Source: Haloarchaeobius amylolyticus (GTDB taxonomy: Archaea > Halobacteriota > Halobacteria > Halobacteriales > Natrialbaceae). Taken from it: 64,000 nt of DNA. The notes below the pieces were generated by a model. The model was not told the origin of the DNA and did no database searches. It worked only from the letters and a program-made list of their open reading frames with translations. Shown here in pieces: positions 53,928-62,926 of the stretch (the first letter of the stretch is position 1; every line of letters starts with the position of its first letter). The DNA is taken from positions 248,001-312,000 of the forward strand of contig NZ_JANHDH010000003.1 in the NCBI RefSeq assembly GCF_026616195.1, written 5' to 3'. A program made the translations under genes and the position numbers.

Positions 53928-54030
53928 CACCCAGAACACGTCGTGCCATCCCCAAAGCGATTACGAAACATGTGGTATCCGTACACAATCGTCGCGCCGA
54001 AGGTGGTGGCGAAACCAGTTACTGTGTACA

Positions 54031-54062
54031 TTGTCCATAGGAAGCGTGGACAAGTTATTTAT
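54031..54062 (+). promoter_or_regulatory. Aminotransferase promoter with TTGTCCA inverted repeat
   Basis: TTATTTAT (54055-54062) is a TATA-like box 24-31 bases before the ATG at 54086, which fixes the start. Immediately upstream is a perfect inverted repeat, TTGTCCA-N9-TGGACAA (54031-54053). Its placement over the BRE side of the TATA box fits an operator site. Confidence 0.5.
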
Positions 54063-54085
54063 TCTAGTTCCACATGGGTCAGTAT

Positions 54086-55471
54086 ATGGCTGCAGGTCCA
54101 CCCATCGAAGAGTTGCACTTCGACGACGCACCGAACGTCGACAGCGTCCCGGGGCCGAAATCGAAGCGACTCATCGAGAAGCAACAGCGTATCGACAGCA
54201 GCGCCGTCGCGTACCCGGAGGACATCCCCATCGCCTTCGACAGCGGGAAGGGCGCCACGGTCAGGGACGCCGACGGGAACGTCTTCATCGACATGTTCGC
54301 CGGCATCGGCGTCATGAACGTCGGGCACGCGAACCCGTACGTGCTCGAGGCGGTCCACGAGCAGACCGACCGGTTCGTCCACACCGTCGACTTCCCGACC
54401 GAGGCCCGGCTCGAACTCATCGAGAAGCTCGACGAGATCGCTCCGGGTGCCCTGCAGGGCAACAACAAGGTCGTCTTCGGCGGCCCGACCGGGAGCGACG
54501 CCATCGAGGCGTCCATCAAGCTCGCCAAGTACAACACCGGCGGCACCGGGCTGGTCGCGTTCCGCGGCGCCTACCACGGCGCGACCAGCGGGGCGATGAG
54601 CCTCACCGGGAACAAGGACTTCAAGGGCGACTACACGCCCCTCCTGCCCGACGTGACCCACGCCCCGTACCCGAACCCGGTCGAGATGGACAAGGCACCG
54701 CAGGCCGCGGTCGACCACGCGCTCGAGGAGGTCAAGGCCATCTTCGAGGACCCCTACGGCGGGTTCGCGAACCCGGCCGGCATCTTCGTCGAACCTATCC
54801 AGGGCGAGGGCGGCGTCGTGACGCCCCCGGAGGGCTTCCTGCAGGGGCTCCGCGACATCGCCGACGACAACGGCGTGCCCCTCATCTTCGACGAGATCCA
54901 GAGCGGCCTCGGCCGCTCCGGCGAGTGGTGGGCGAGCGAGTGGTACGACGTGACCCCCGACGTGATGACCTCGGCGAAGGCGCTCGGCGGGACCGGCTTC
55001 CCGCTCTCGGCCACCATGTACCACGAGGACCTCGACACGTGGGGCTCCGGTGACCACGCCGGGACCTACCGCGGCCACGTCGTCGGCATGCGCGCCGGCA
55101 CCCGCGCCATCGAGTACATCCAGGAGCACGACCTGCTCTCGCACGCCCGCGACCTCGGCGAGTACATCCGCGGTCGACTCGAGGAGGCCGCCGAGGCGAA
55201 CCCGCGCATCGTGGACGTCCGCGGCAAGGGCCTGTTCATCGGCGCCGAGTTCGTCGACGAGGACGGCAACCCGGACGACGAGGCGGCCGACGAACTGCAG
55301 GACTACTGCTTCGAGCACGGCGTCCTCGTCTGGAAGGCCGGCCGGCACGGCAACGTCCTCCGGCTGCTGCCGCCGCTCGTCCTGACCCACGACCTCGCCG
55401 AGACCGCACTCGACGTCATCGTCGAGGGCATCGAGGAGGTCACCAGTCAGGCGGTCGCCGGCCAGCACTGA
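54086..55471 (+). CDS. Class III aminotransferase (GABA/omega-amino acid type)
   Basis: A 461-residue PLP-dependent enzyme. PLP lysine K298 is in [10 protein letters not shown]269 in [13 protein letters not shown] binds the pyridine nitrogen; [18 protein letters not shown] and [15 protein letters not shown] are the usual cofactor loops. Such enzymes move an amino group from an omega-amino acid or diamine to a keto acid, leaving an aldehyde. The second ATG is chosen over the one at 54074 because of its TATA spacing. The AOR divergent from it could oxidise the aldehyde product. Confidence 0.9.
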   Translation: MAAGPPIEELHFDDAPNVDSVPGPKSKRLIEKQQRIDSSAVAYPEDIPIAFDSGKGATVRDADGNVFIDMFAGIGVMNVGHANPYVLEAVHEQTDRFVHTVDFPTEARLELIEKLDEIAPGALQGNNKVVFGGPTGSDAIEASIKLAKYNTGGTGLVAFRGAYHGATSGAMSLTGNKDFKGDYTPLLPDVTHAPYPNPVEMDKAPQAAVDHALEEVKAIFEDPYGGFANPAGIFVEPIQGEGGVVTPPEGFLQGLRDIADDNGVPLIFDEIQSGLGRSGEWWASEWYDVTPDVMTSAKALGGTGFPLSATMYHEDLDTWGSGDHAGTYRGHVVGMRAGTRAIEYIQEHDLLSHARDLGEYIRGRLEEAAEANPRIVDVRGKGLFIGAEFVDEDGNPDDEAADELQDYCFEHGVLVWKAGRHGNVLRLLPPLVLTHDLAETALDVIVEGIEEVTSQAVAGQH

Positions 55472-55565
55472 GAACGGCCCCCCACCAACCCGCAGCGCAC
55501 CCGCCGCCGCACCCACATCCCACCTTCCGACCGAACTCCCACTTCAGCAGAATCCCACACCACCC

Positions 55566-55952
55566 ATGCCAGCTCAGCGAGTCAAAACGGACGACGCACC
55601 GCGCACCGACAACCCCTACTCGCAGGGGGTCCGCGCCGGGGACACGCTGTACGTCTCCGGTTACGGCCCGGTCGACCCCGACACGATGGACGACGTCGAG
55701 GGCGACATCGCAGCACAGACCGACCAGGTACTCGACAACATCGCCGCGGTCGTCGAGGAGGCCGGTGGTGACGGCCTCGACGACGTGGTCAAGATCACCG
55801 TCTACGTCACCGACCTCGACGACTACGAACGCGTCAACGAGGCCTACGGCGCTCGCTTCGGCGAGGTCCCACCCGCCCGCGTCTGTGTCGAGGTCTCGCG
55901 ACTCCCAGGTGACGTCCGGGTCGAGATGGACGCCATCGCGCACCTCGGATAG
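55566..55952 (+). CDS. RidA family reactive intermediate deaminase
   Basis: A 128-residue protein of the YjgF/YER057c/UK114 fold. It has the N-terminal NPYSQGVRAGDTLYVSG and the active-site arginine R105 in PPARVCVEVSRLP, the residue that hydrolyses enamines and imines in active Rid proteins. It starts 94 bases after the aminotransferase and could clear imines from PLP enzymes such as threonine dehydratase at 60185. The family contains many subgroups, so the true substrate is not certain. Confidence 0.88.
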   Translation: MPAQRVKTDDAPRTDNPYSQGVRAGDTLYVSGYGPVDPDTMDDVEGDIAAQTDQVLDNIAAVVEEAGGDGLDDVVKITVYVTDLDDYERVNEAYGARFGEVPPARVCVEVSRLPGDVRVEMDAIAHLG

Positions 55953-55979
55953 CGGAGAGAAGAGAACCGGCTCGCCCGG

Positions 55980-56633
55980 TCAGTCGTTCAGTTCTTCGAC
56001 GCGCCTGTCGCGCTGTTCGTTCGCCTGGTCGACCTTCGCGATGAACTCGGACATCTGGGCCTTCATCTCGGAGCGCAGGTCCGACGGCGAGAAGTCCTCG
56101 GATTCGGCGAGCAGCCGGACGAACGCCTGGAGTTCCTCGTCGGTCACCTGCTCGAAGTCGCCGCCCTCGAGCTTGTCGATGACGGCGTCGACGTCGATCT
56201 GGCCGACCGGGTCGACATTGAAGTCGACGGTGACCATCCGGTAGTCCGAGCCGGCCAGCTCCTGTTCGGCCCTGTTCACCCCCTCTGCGAGCATGTCCTT
56301 GAACGGGGTGTAGTAGCCCATCGTCCCGAGGTGGAGGAACGCGAGCATGTCGGTGATGCCCTGCGTGTACGCCTCGCGGTCCTCGGCGTCCGGGTTGAAG
56401 ACGGTCTCGCGGTCGCGCTCCTCGAGGCACTCGAACAGGATGGTGAAGTCGAGGATGGCGTTGCGGAGCCGACGTCGGATGCGGTTGCGCTTCTGTTTCT
56501 TCGAGTGCTCGGTGTAGTCGGTCTTGCGCCCGAGCAGGAACTCGCGGTCGCTCGGCGTGAGGATACCGCGACCCCTGTCGGCGGAGTAGGTGAGTTCGGG
56601 TTCGCCGTCGCCCGCGTCGCGTTCGTTGCTCAT
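55980..56633 (-). CDS. Conserved haloarchaeal-type protein of unknown function
   Basis: A 217-residue soluble acidic protein that I do not recognise by function. Notable parts are GRGILTPSDREFLLG, the strongly basic HSKKQKRNRIRRRLRNAILDF (about residues 47-66) and a helical C-terminal half rich in Asp/Glu. The basic stretch could bind nucleic acid. The ATG at 56633 is supported because sequence further upstream in the frame looks non-coding. It is convergent with RidA. Confidence 0.6.
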   Translation of the reverse strand: MSNERDAGDGEPELTYSADRGRGILTPSDREFLLGRKTDYTEHSKKQKRNRIRRRLRNAILDFTILFECLEERDRETVFNPDAEDREAYTQGITDMLAFLHLGTMGYYTPFKDMLAEGVNRAEQELAGSDYRMVTVDFNVDPVGQIDVDAVIDKLEGGDFEQVTDEELQAFVRLLAESEDFSPSDLRSEMKAQMSEFIAKVDQANEQRDRRVEELND

Positions 56634-57055
56634 ATACAGAAAGTGTATACATCCACGATTAAACCTTACGAGAAACGGCGGAATGAAGGACATATATCCG
56701 ATAAGAGGGTTCCAGTAGCCAGTCTGTCTACAGTACCTGTATATAGAATCGAGTTGGCTCGCTCGCTCCAGCCGCCACCACACGCTGGGACCAGAGCATG
56801 GCGGGCCGAACGCGATTCCAGCATCTCGTGGCGGCCAGCGACCCGCGGCACAGAGTAAACGGATTCCGTAGCCACCATCACCAGTAATCGAAAGCTTTAA
56901 CATGGATATTACTGTTTATCGTGATGTACGGCACCGAGTGGCAGGGACACCCTCCATAGACACACAATGATGTGCTCAACCATACCATGCGCACGTGACA
57001 GTCGTCGCGATGCACAGTACGCGAACCAGTGGCCCGCCAACGGGGGTGGGAGCCC
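56634..57055. promoter_or_regulatory. Divergent intergenic region before the second BCCT gene
   Basis: No gene is supported in this 422-base region. CAGTAAT (56882-56888) and ATTACTG (56908-56914) form a perfect 7-base inverted repeat that brackets a TATA-like AGCTTTAA (about 56893-56900). If this is the BCCT promoter, its mRNA has a leader of over 100 bases. Confidence 0.4.
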
Positions 57056-58681
57056 GTGAGCACCTCAGAGGGGCCAGTCGCGGAGTTCCTCGACGAGATC
57101 GAACCGACCATCTTCGCGTTCGGGGCGGCGATAACCATCCTGTTCGTCGTCGCGTTCAGCCTCCGGCCGGACGCGGCACTGGAGTTCGTCAACGGTATCC
57201 GGCTCTGGATACTGTCGACGTTCAACTGGTTCTTCCTCCTCGCGATGCTCTCGTTCGTCCTGTTCCTCGGGTTCGTCATCTTCGGTCCGTGGGGCAGGCT
57301 CAAGCTCGGTGATGAGAGTCCGGAGTACAGTTACTTCTCGTACTTCGCGATGATGTATTCCGCCGGACTGGCGGCAGGTATCGTCTTCTGGGGACCGGCC
57401 GAGGCCATGTTCCACTACTCGACGGTTCCGCCGTTCTTCAACGCGGAGGCGCAGACCGCAGCCGCGATGCCCCTGGCCGTCCAGTACTCCATCTTCCACT
57501 GGGCCGTCATCCAGTGGTCCTGTTTCACCGTGATGGGACTGGGCATCGGCTACTACGTCTACAACTACGGCGCACCGCTGCGCGTGTCGGCGGTGCTGAC
57601 CCCCATCATCGGCGCCGACAACGTCGACGGCATGCTCGGCAAGTCCGTCGACATCCTCGCCGTGTTCGCGACCCTCGGTGGGGTCGCCACCTCACTGGGG
57701 TTCATCGGGAGCCAGTTCATCACCGGCCTCGACTTCCAGTGGGGCATCCAGCTCGGTGACATCGGGACCGTCCTCGTCATCACCGGGATGGTCGTCATCT
57801 TCACCACCTCGCTGGTGCTGGGGGTCGACAGGGGCATCCGCCGCCTGTCGAACTTCAACATGGTTCTGTTCCTGCTGCTGATGGTCGTGACGCTCGTGTT
57901 CGGGCCGACGCTGCGCATCCTCGAACTCGGGACGCAGGCCATCGGTGGCTACCTCGGGAACTTCTTCGAGATGAGCCTGTACGCACAGGCAGGCGCGACC
58001 ACCACGGACAAGTGGGTCAACATCTGGACCATCTTCTACTGGCTGTGGCCCCTCGCGTGGTCGCCGTTCGCCGGACTGTTCATCGCCCGCATCTCCCGCG
58101 GTCGGAGCGTCCGCGAGGTCGCCTTCGCCGGCATCGGCGCGACCTCGCTGGCGACCATCCCGTGGTTCGCCATCGTCGGCGGCGCGGGCGTGCTGATGCA
58201 GAACAGCGGGACTGCGAGCATCCTCGGCCCGATCAGCGAGTACGGGACCGCGGTCTCCGGGTACGTCCTGTTCGGGAACCTCCCGGTCGTCGGCCCGCTG
58301 CTGCTGTTCGCCTTCCTCGTGCTGGTGACGACGTTCTTCGTCACCTCGGCCGACTCCTCGACCCTCGCGGTCGCGATGATGACGAGCGGTGGCAAGGAGG
58401 AGCCCTCCGCCGTCAACCGCATCTTCTGGGCCGTGCTGCAGGGTGCGGTCGCGTCCATCCTGATGGTCGTCGGTGGCGTCCAGGCGCTGCAGTACGCCGC
58501 CATCATCACGGGCGCGCCGTTCGCGTTCATCTGCGTCATGACGATGCTCGGGCTCATCCGGAGCTTCCAGGACGACTACGGGACCCTGCTCCTGCAGGAC
58601 CGGACCCAGCTGTGGGGTCGCCCGTCCGGGAGCAAGCAGACCGGCAAGGCATCGAACGCGGCACCGCAGGACGACGACTGA
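57056..58681 (+). CDS. BCCT family transporter (second copy)
   Basis: A 541-residue BCCT carrier with twelve predicted helices; SAGLAAGIVFWGPAEAMFHYS, FHWAVIQWSCF and FYWLWPLAWSPFAGLFIARISRGRS are the conserved segments. It is a divergent paralogue of the protein at 17885-19522; the region around helix 8 differs (WLWPLAWSPF against WAWWFSFAPM), which may alter substrate choice. The GTG at 57056 is preferred because VSTSEGPVAEFLDEIEP matches the start of the other copy. It precedes a class III aminotransferase. Confidence 0.88.
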   Translation: MSTSEGPVAEFLDEIEPTIFAFGAAITILFVVAFSLRPDAALEFVNGIRLWILSTFNWFFLLAMLSFVLFLGFVIFGPWGRLKLGDESPEYSYFSYFAMMYSAGLAAGIVFWGPAEAMFHYSTVPPFFNAEAQTAAAMPLAVQYSIFHWAVIQWSCFTVMGLGIGYYVYNYGAPLRVSAVLTPIIGADNVDGMLGKSVDILAVFATLGGVATSLGFIGSQFITGLDFQWGIQLGDIGTVLVITGMVVIFTTSLVLGVDRGIRRLSNFNMVLFLLLMVVTLVFGPTLRILELGTQAIGGYLGNFFEMSLYAQAGATTTDKWVNIWTIFYWLWPLAWSPFAGLFIARISRGRSVREVAFAGIGATSLATIPWFAIVGGAGVLMQNSGTASILGPISEYGTAVSGYVLFGNLPVVGPLLLFAFLVLVTTFFVTSADSSTLAVAMMTSGGKEEPSAVNRIFWAVLQGAVASILMVVGGVQALQYAAIITGAPFAFICVMTMLGLIRSFQDDYGTLLLQDRTQLWGRPSGSKQTGKASNAAPQDDD

Positions 58682-58767
58682 GCCGGTCCTGTTTTCGACT
58701 GCGGTACCGACTTTCTCCGGTCGCTCGTCGCCGGTGGGGTCGACGGCGACTGCTGGCCGATAACAAG

Positions 58768-58795
58768 TTTTAATGTATGCCATCAACGATTGTTG
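58768..58795 (+). promoter_or_regulatory. Aminotransferase promoter with CAAC/GTTG site
   Basis: TTTTAAT (58768-58774) is a TATA-like box 25-31 bases before the ATG at 58799. CAAC-N4-GTTG (58784-58795) lies between box and start, over the expected transcription start site, where a bound regulator would repress. Confidence 0.42.
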
Positions 58796-58798
58796 TGT

Positions 58799-60157
58799 AT
58801 GGATAGGGATACCGCAGAGCCGGATACAGCAGCGCTGCCCGGACCCAACGCCGAGAAGTGGATCGACTTCCACTCCGAGCACGCCGCCCCGAGCGAGTAC
58901 TCCCACGAGTTCGTCTGGGACGTGACCGCCGAGGCCGACGGGCCGTTCGTCACCGACGTCGACGGGAACGTCCTCCTCGACTTCACCTGTCACATCGGGG
59001 CGGCCCCGCTCGGCTACAACAACGAGAAGGTCCTCTCGAAGCTCCGCGAGTTCGACCTCGTCGAGCCGATGAAGATCGCCGGCCAGGACATGTACTTCGG
59101 CGCCGGCCCAGACCCCGAGACCGCCGAGTTCCCCGGGTCGAGCCACCTGATGGACCAGCTGACCGACGTCTGCTCCCACTACGACATGGACACGGTCTTC
59201 CTCTCGAACTCGGGTGCGGAGGCGGTCGAGAACGCGATGAAGGTCACCCACGACCACAAGCCCGCAGCGAAGTACGGCTACGCCTTCGAGGGGAGCTTCC
59301 ACGGCCGGACCCTCGGGACCCTCTCGCTCACGAAGTCGAAGGAGGTCTACACCCGGCACTACCCGGAGATCTCCGGTATCCAGACGGTCCCCTTCTGCGA
59401 GGACCGCGGCTGTTCGGCGGGCACCTGTGACTGTGGCTTCTTCGCGGGCGGCGGCTCGCGCCTGCGGAACTCCCTCTCGCCCGAGGGCGGCCACGTCAAC
59501 CCCGACGAGGTGGCCTTCGCCATCCTCGAGCCCATCCAGGGGGTCGGCGGCTACCGCTTCCCGAGCGAGGAGTTCATGGCCGAGGTCGGCGACGTCTGCG
59601 ACGAGTACGACATCCCCCTCGTCGTCGACGAGATACAGGCCGGCGTCGGCCGGACCGGCGAGATGTGGGCCTCGGACCACTACCCCATCGAACCGGACGT
59701 CATCGCGAGCGCGAAGGGCCTCCGCGTCGGTGCGACCATCTCGAACTCCGAGGTCTTCCCCACGGAGAAGAACCGGCTCGGGTCGACCTTCGGCGGCGGC
59801 GACCTGCTCGCCTCGATGCAGGGCGCGTTCACCCTGCAGGCCATCGAGGAGCACGACCTGCTCGACAACGCGACCGAGCGCGGCCGGCAGGCGAAGGAGC
59901 TCATCCGCGACGACGCGCCGGACCACGTCGAGGACGTGCGCGGGAAGGGGCTCATGCTGGCCGTCGAGTTCGACACGCCCGAGCGCCGGAACGCCGTCGT
60001 GGAGGCCGCACTCGAACGCGGGCTGCTGACGCTGGGCTGTGGCAAGAAGACCATCCGGCTCCTGCCTCCGCTCGACTCGACCGAGCGCGAGATCGAGCTG
60101 GGGACGTCCATCTTCTGTGAGGCGATGGACGCGGTGGCGACCCCGGCACTCGCCTGA
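58799..60157 (+). CDS. Class III aminotransferase with Cys-rich insert
   Basis: A 452-residue PLP enzyme: NSGAEAVENAMK (cofactor phosphate loop), D277 in PLVVDEIQAGVGR and PLP lysine K306 in IASAKGLRVG. An insert contains four cysteines, C200, C205, C210 and C212 (FCEDRGCSAGTCDCGFF), a pattern that looks able to bind a metal and is not in classic family members. The substrate is probably an amino acid or omega-amino acid taken up through the BCCT carrier just upstream. The stop is 27 bases from the convergent threonine dehydratase. Confidence 0.88.
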   Translation: MDRDTAEPDTAALPGPNAEKWIDFHSEHAAPSEYSHEFVWDVTAEADGPFVTDVDGNVLLDFTCHIGAAPLGYNNEKVLSKLREFDLVEPMKIAGQDMYFGAGPDPETAEFPGSSHLMDQLTDVCSHYDMDTVFLSNSGAEAVENAMKVTHDHKPAAKYGYAFEGSFHGRTLGTLSLTKSKEVYTRHYPEISGIQTVPFCEDRGCSAGTCDCGFFAGGGSRLRNSLSPEGGHVNPDEVAFAILEPIQGVGGYRFPSEEFMAEVGDVCDEYDIPLVVDEIQAGVGRTGEMWASDHYPIEPDVIASAKGLRVGATISNSEVFPTEKNRLGSTFGGGDLLASMQGAFTLQAIEEHDLLDNATERGRQAKELIRDDAPDHVEDVRGKGLMLAVEFDTPERRNAVVEAALERGLLTLGCGKKTIRLLPPLDSTEREIELGTSIFCEAMDAVATPALA

Positions 60158-60184
60158 CCGCGGGACAGAGAGAAAAGACTCCGC

Positions 60185-61462
60185 CTACAGTTTCGACTTG
60201 CTGCCGACGACCGTGACCGCCTCGTGCGCGTCGAGCGATTCGAGGACGGTCTGCAGGTGGTCGGGACCGCTGCCGGCGATGCCGACCGTGACCGGGACCC
60301 GGTTCGGGTCGTCGGTGGCTCGCCGGTTCGCGCGTTCGACCTCGTCCAGTGCTGCGCCCGTCTCCTCGACGACCTCGGCGACCGCGGTCAGTGCGGTCGG
60401 CCAGCCCCTGAGTTCGAGCCGCAGGTCGACGTACCGACCCAGCTCCTGGAGGCCGCTCCGGGTCACCTCGGCGTGTTCGGTCAGGTCGACGTTGCCGCCG
60501 GAGACCACGGCCGCGACGTGCTCACCGTCGACGTCGACCGCTCCCGAGAGGAGCGCGGCGACCGGTGCTGCGCCTGCCGTCTCGGCGACCGTCTTCGCGC
60601 GCTCGGCGAGCACCGTCGTCGCGACGGTCAGGTCGCGGTCGCTCACCGACACCACGTCGTCCACGCGTTCGCGGATGACCGCGAAGGTCTGTTCGAGCAG
60701 CCGGGCGTCCGCGATGCCCTCGGCGACGGTGTCGACCTCGGCGAGCCGGTGGATCTCGTCCTGTTCCAGCGACGGCTTCGCGTGGGCGGCACCCTCAGGC
60801 TGGACGCCCACGACCCGCACGTCGGCGTCGTGGGCCTTCAGCACCGTCGCCATGCCCGAGATGAGCCCACCACCGCCGATGGAGACCAGCACGGTGTCCA
60901 CGTCGGGGGTCTCGTCGAGGATCTCCATGCCGACCGTTCCCTGCCCGGCGATGATGTCCGGGTCGTCGAAGGGATGGACGAACTCCAGCCCCTCCTCGTC
61001 GGCCAGTTCGAGGGCGTACTCGTAGGACCCCTCGTACTGCTCGCCCTCGACGACGACCTCGGCGCCGTAGCCCCGGGTCGCCTCTATCTTCGCGGCGGGC
61101 GTTATCTCGGGGACGACGATGGTCGTGTCGATGCCGAGCAGTTGGCCCGCGAGCGCGACGCCCTGGGCGTGGTTGCCCGCGCTGGAAGCGACGACGCCGC
61201 GCTCGCGGACGTCCTCGGGGAGCTGGGCCATCGCGTTGTACGCGCCGCGTATCTTGAACGAGCCGGTGCGCTGCATGTTCTCCAGTTTGAGGTCGACCCG
61301 GGCCGCCCCGCTGCGGTCGGCGATGGTGGTCGACCCGTCGAGAGGCGTGTGGTGGACCACGTCGGCGAGTCGGTCGTGGGCCGCCTCCACGTCGTCGGGC
61401 GTGACGACCGCCGACGCAGGCGGAACCGAATCGCCGGTCGCCGACTCCTGCCCCCGGCTCAT
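60185..61462 (-). CDS. ilvA: Threonine ammonia-lyase (threonine dehydratase) with C-terminal ACT-like domain
   Basis: A 425-residue PLP enzyme that converts threonine (or serine) to the keto acid and ammonia. K70 in RTGSFKIRGAYN binds PLP; SAGNHAQGVALAGQ and VSIGGGGLISGMA (the phosphate loop) are standard. The last 80 or so residues resemble an ACT regulatory domain. The start overlaps the stop of the M20 gene by 4 bases (ATGA), so the two are translationally coupled; a catabolic rather than purely biosynthetic role is possible. Confidence 0.87.
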   Translation of the reverse strand: MSRGQESATGDSVPPASAVVTPDDVEAAHDRLADVVHHTPLDGSTTIADRSGAARVDLKLENMQRTGSFKIRGAYNAMAQLPEDVRERGVVASSAGNHAQGVALAGQLLGIDTTIVVPEITPAAKIEATRGYGAEVVVEGEQYEGSYEYALELADEEGLEFVHPFDDPDIIAGQGTVGMEILDETPDVDTVLVSIGGGGLISGMATVLKAHDADVRVVGVQPEGAAHAKPSLEQDEIHRLAEVDTVAEGIADARLLEQTFAVIRERVDDVVSVSDRDLTVATTVLAERAKTVAETAGAAPVAALLSGAVDVDGEHVAAVVSGGNVDLTEHAEVTRSGLQELGRYVDLRLELRGWPTALTAVAEVVEETGAALDEVERANRRATDDPNRVPVTVGIAGSGPDHLQTVLESLDAHEAVTVVGSKSKL

Positions 61463-62739
61463 GGCCCGTCTTCGGCGACCGAGAGAATCGAGTCCGTGAG
61501 TACCTCGACGCCCGTCTCGAGGCTGCGTTCGTCCACGTCGAAGGTGGGCGTGTGGTGGCTCGTCGGGTGGTCGGTACCGACGATGGCGTAGCACGCGAGG
61601 CCGCCGTCCTCCTGGACGCGCTCCATGAGGAAGGTCGCGTCCTCGCTGGCGCCGAAGTCGGCCGTCGGGACGATGGTCTCGACGCCGTCGACCTCCGAGG
61701 CCACGCCTGCGACCACGTCGACGAGTTCGGGGTCGCTGTCGGCGCGCGGGCTCTCGCTCACGATGTCCACGTCGGCCTCGCAGCCGTGCATCTCGGCGGC
61801 CGTCTCGAACTTCCGGCGGAGTTCGGCCTTCGCGTACTCCATGAGTTCGGTCGTCTCACCGCGGGCCTCGGCGACGGCCTCGACGTCCTCCGCGATGATG
61901 TTGCTCGCGGTGCCGCCCTCGACCCGGCCGACGTTGACGCGGGTCATCCCGTCGGAGTGGCGGGGGATACCGTAGACGTTCTCGATGGCGGTTCCGAGCG
62001 CCTGGATGGCGTTGCTCCCCTCCTCGGGCGCCTTCCCGGCGTGGGCCGACGTGCCCTCGATCTCGACGTCGACGTGGCACATCGCCAGGGGACGCTCGAT
62101 GCCCGCGACGACCTCGCCGGTCGGGTGGTCGAGGCCGACGTGGACCGCGAACAGGTAGTCGATGTCCTCGCAGTACTCGCTCTTCGCCATGGGTGCGCCA
62201 CCGCCGGATATCTCCTCGGCGGGCTGGAAGAACACGACGAGGCGACCCGAGAAGTCGCTCTCCTTCACGGCTTCGAGGGTCGCCAGCCCCCACGTCATGT
62301 GGGAGTCGTGCCCGCAGGCGTGCATGGTCTCGCCAGTCTCGGACCGGAAACCTTCGTCGCTCGGGACGTGGCCCTCGTCTCCCGATTCCTCGATGTACAG
62401 CCCGTCGATGTCGACGCGCAGGCCGACCGTCGGCCCCTCGCCGCGGTCGAGGACCGCGACGGCGCCCGTCGTACCGCCCCGCAGGTCCTCGAGGATGTCG
62501 GGATCGGCCCCCCTGTCGAGGGCGCGCTGGAACCACTCGGTCAGTTCGTCCTCCGGCGGGACGGCCATCCGGTCGGCCGGGTCGTACGCCTCTGCCCCGA
62601 CGGCGAGTTCGTCGACCCCGATGGCCCGTATCTCCTCGACGAGGCGGGCGGTGGTCCAGAACTCGCACCAGCCGGGTTCCGGGTAGCGATGCAGGTCACG
62701 GCGAAGCGCCGCTAATCGGTCTCGCACGGCATCTGCCAT
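61459..62739 (-). CDS. M20 family amidohydrolase (aminoacylase/hippurate hydrolase type)
   Basis: A 426-residue metal-dependent amidohydrolase. Metal ligands lie in MHACGHDSHMTWGL, in PAEEISGGG (catalytic Glu pair) and in TSHHTPTFDVDE near the C-terminus; the dimerisation lid is GTSAHAGKAPEEGSNAIQALG. These enzymes release amino acids from N-acyl or carbamoyl derivatives. It is the first gene of a two-gene operon with threonine dehydratase. The ATG at 62739 is chosen over 62754, which would shift into the promoter. Confidence 0.88.
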   Translation of the reverse strand: MADAVRDRLAALRRDLHRYPEPGWCEFWTTARLVEEIRAIGVDELAVGAEAYDPADRMAVPPEDELTEWFQRALDRGADPDILEDLRGGTTGAVAVLDRGEGPTVGLRVDIDGLYIEESGDEGHVPSDEGFRSETGETMHACGHDSHMTWGLATLEAVKESDFSGRLVVFFQPAEEISGGGAPMAKSEYCEDIDYLFAVHVGLDHPTGEVVAGIERPLAMCHVDVEIEGTSAHAGKAPEEGSNAIQALGTAIENVYGIPRHSDGMTRVNVGRVEGGTASNIIAEDVEAVAEARGETTELMEYAKAELRRKFETAAEMHGCEADVDIVSESPRADSDPELVDVVAGVASEVDGVETIVPTADFGASEDATFLMERVQEDGGLACYAIVGTDHPTSHHTPTFDVDERSLETGVEVLTDSILSVAEDGP

Positions 62740-62926
62740 GTGTCGACGTAACAACCTCCAGGCACTTAACGGTAAACGGTTTCCGTGGACAGCGGTTACA
62801 CAAAAGGACTAAGGTGTGGCCACACCATCGTCTCCGATAGACGCACACCGGTGGAGCGACACGTGTGCCGGACGCAGCGTTGTGCGACCCGGACCCACCG
62901 ACGCCGCCGGTGCCGACCACCCATCC
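62740..62926. promoter_or_regulatory. Divergent control region with two palindromes
   Basis: Between the M20 operon and the hydroxyacid dehydrogenase are a 14-base perfect palindrome, GGTGTGGCCACACC (62813-62826), and a looser one, ACGGTAAACGGTTTCCGT (from 62769). Both sit between the divergent genes and could be sites for one of the local regulators. Confidence 0.45.

Noticed and set aside
57692-59926. 744-codon minus-strand open frame
   Set aside because: It spans the BCCT and aminotransferase genes antisense, including their intergenic promoter; composition is that of a shadow.
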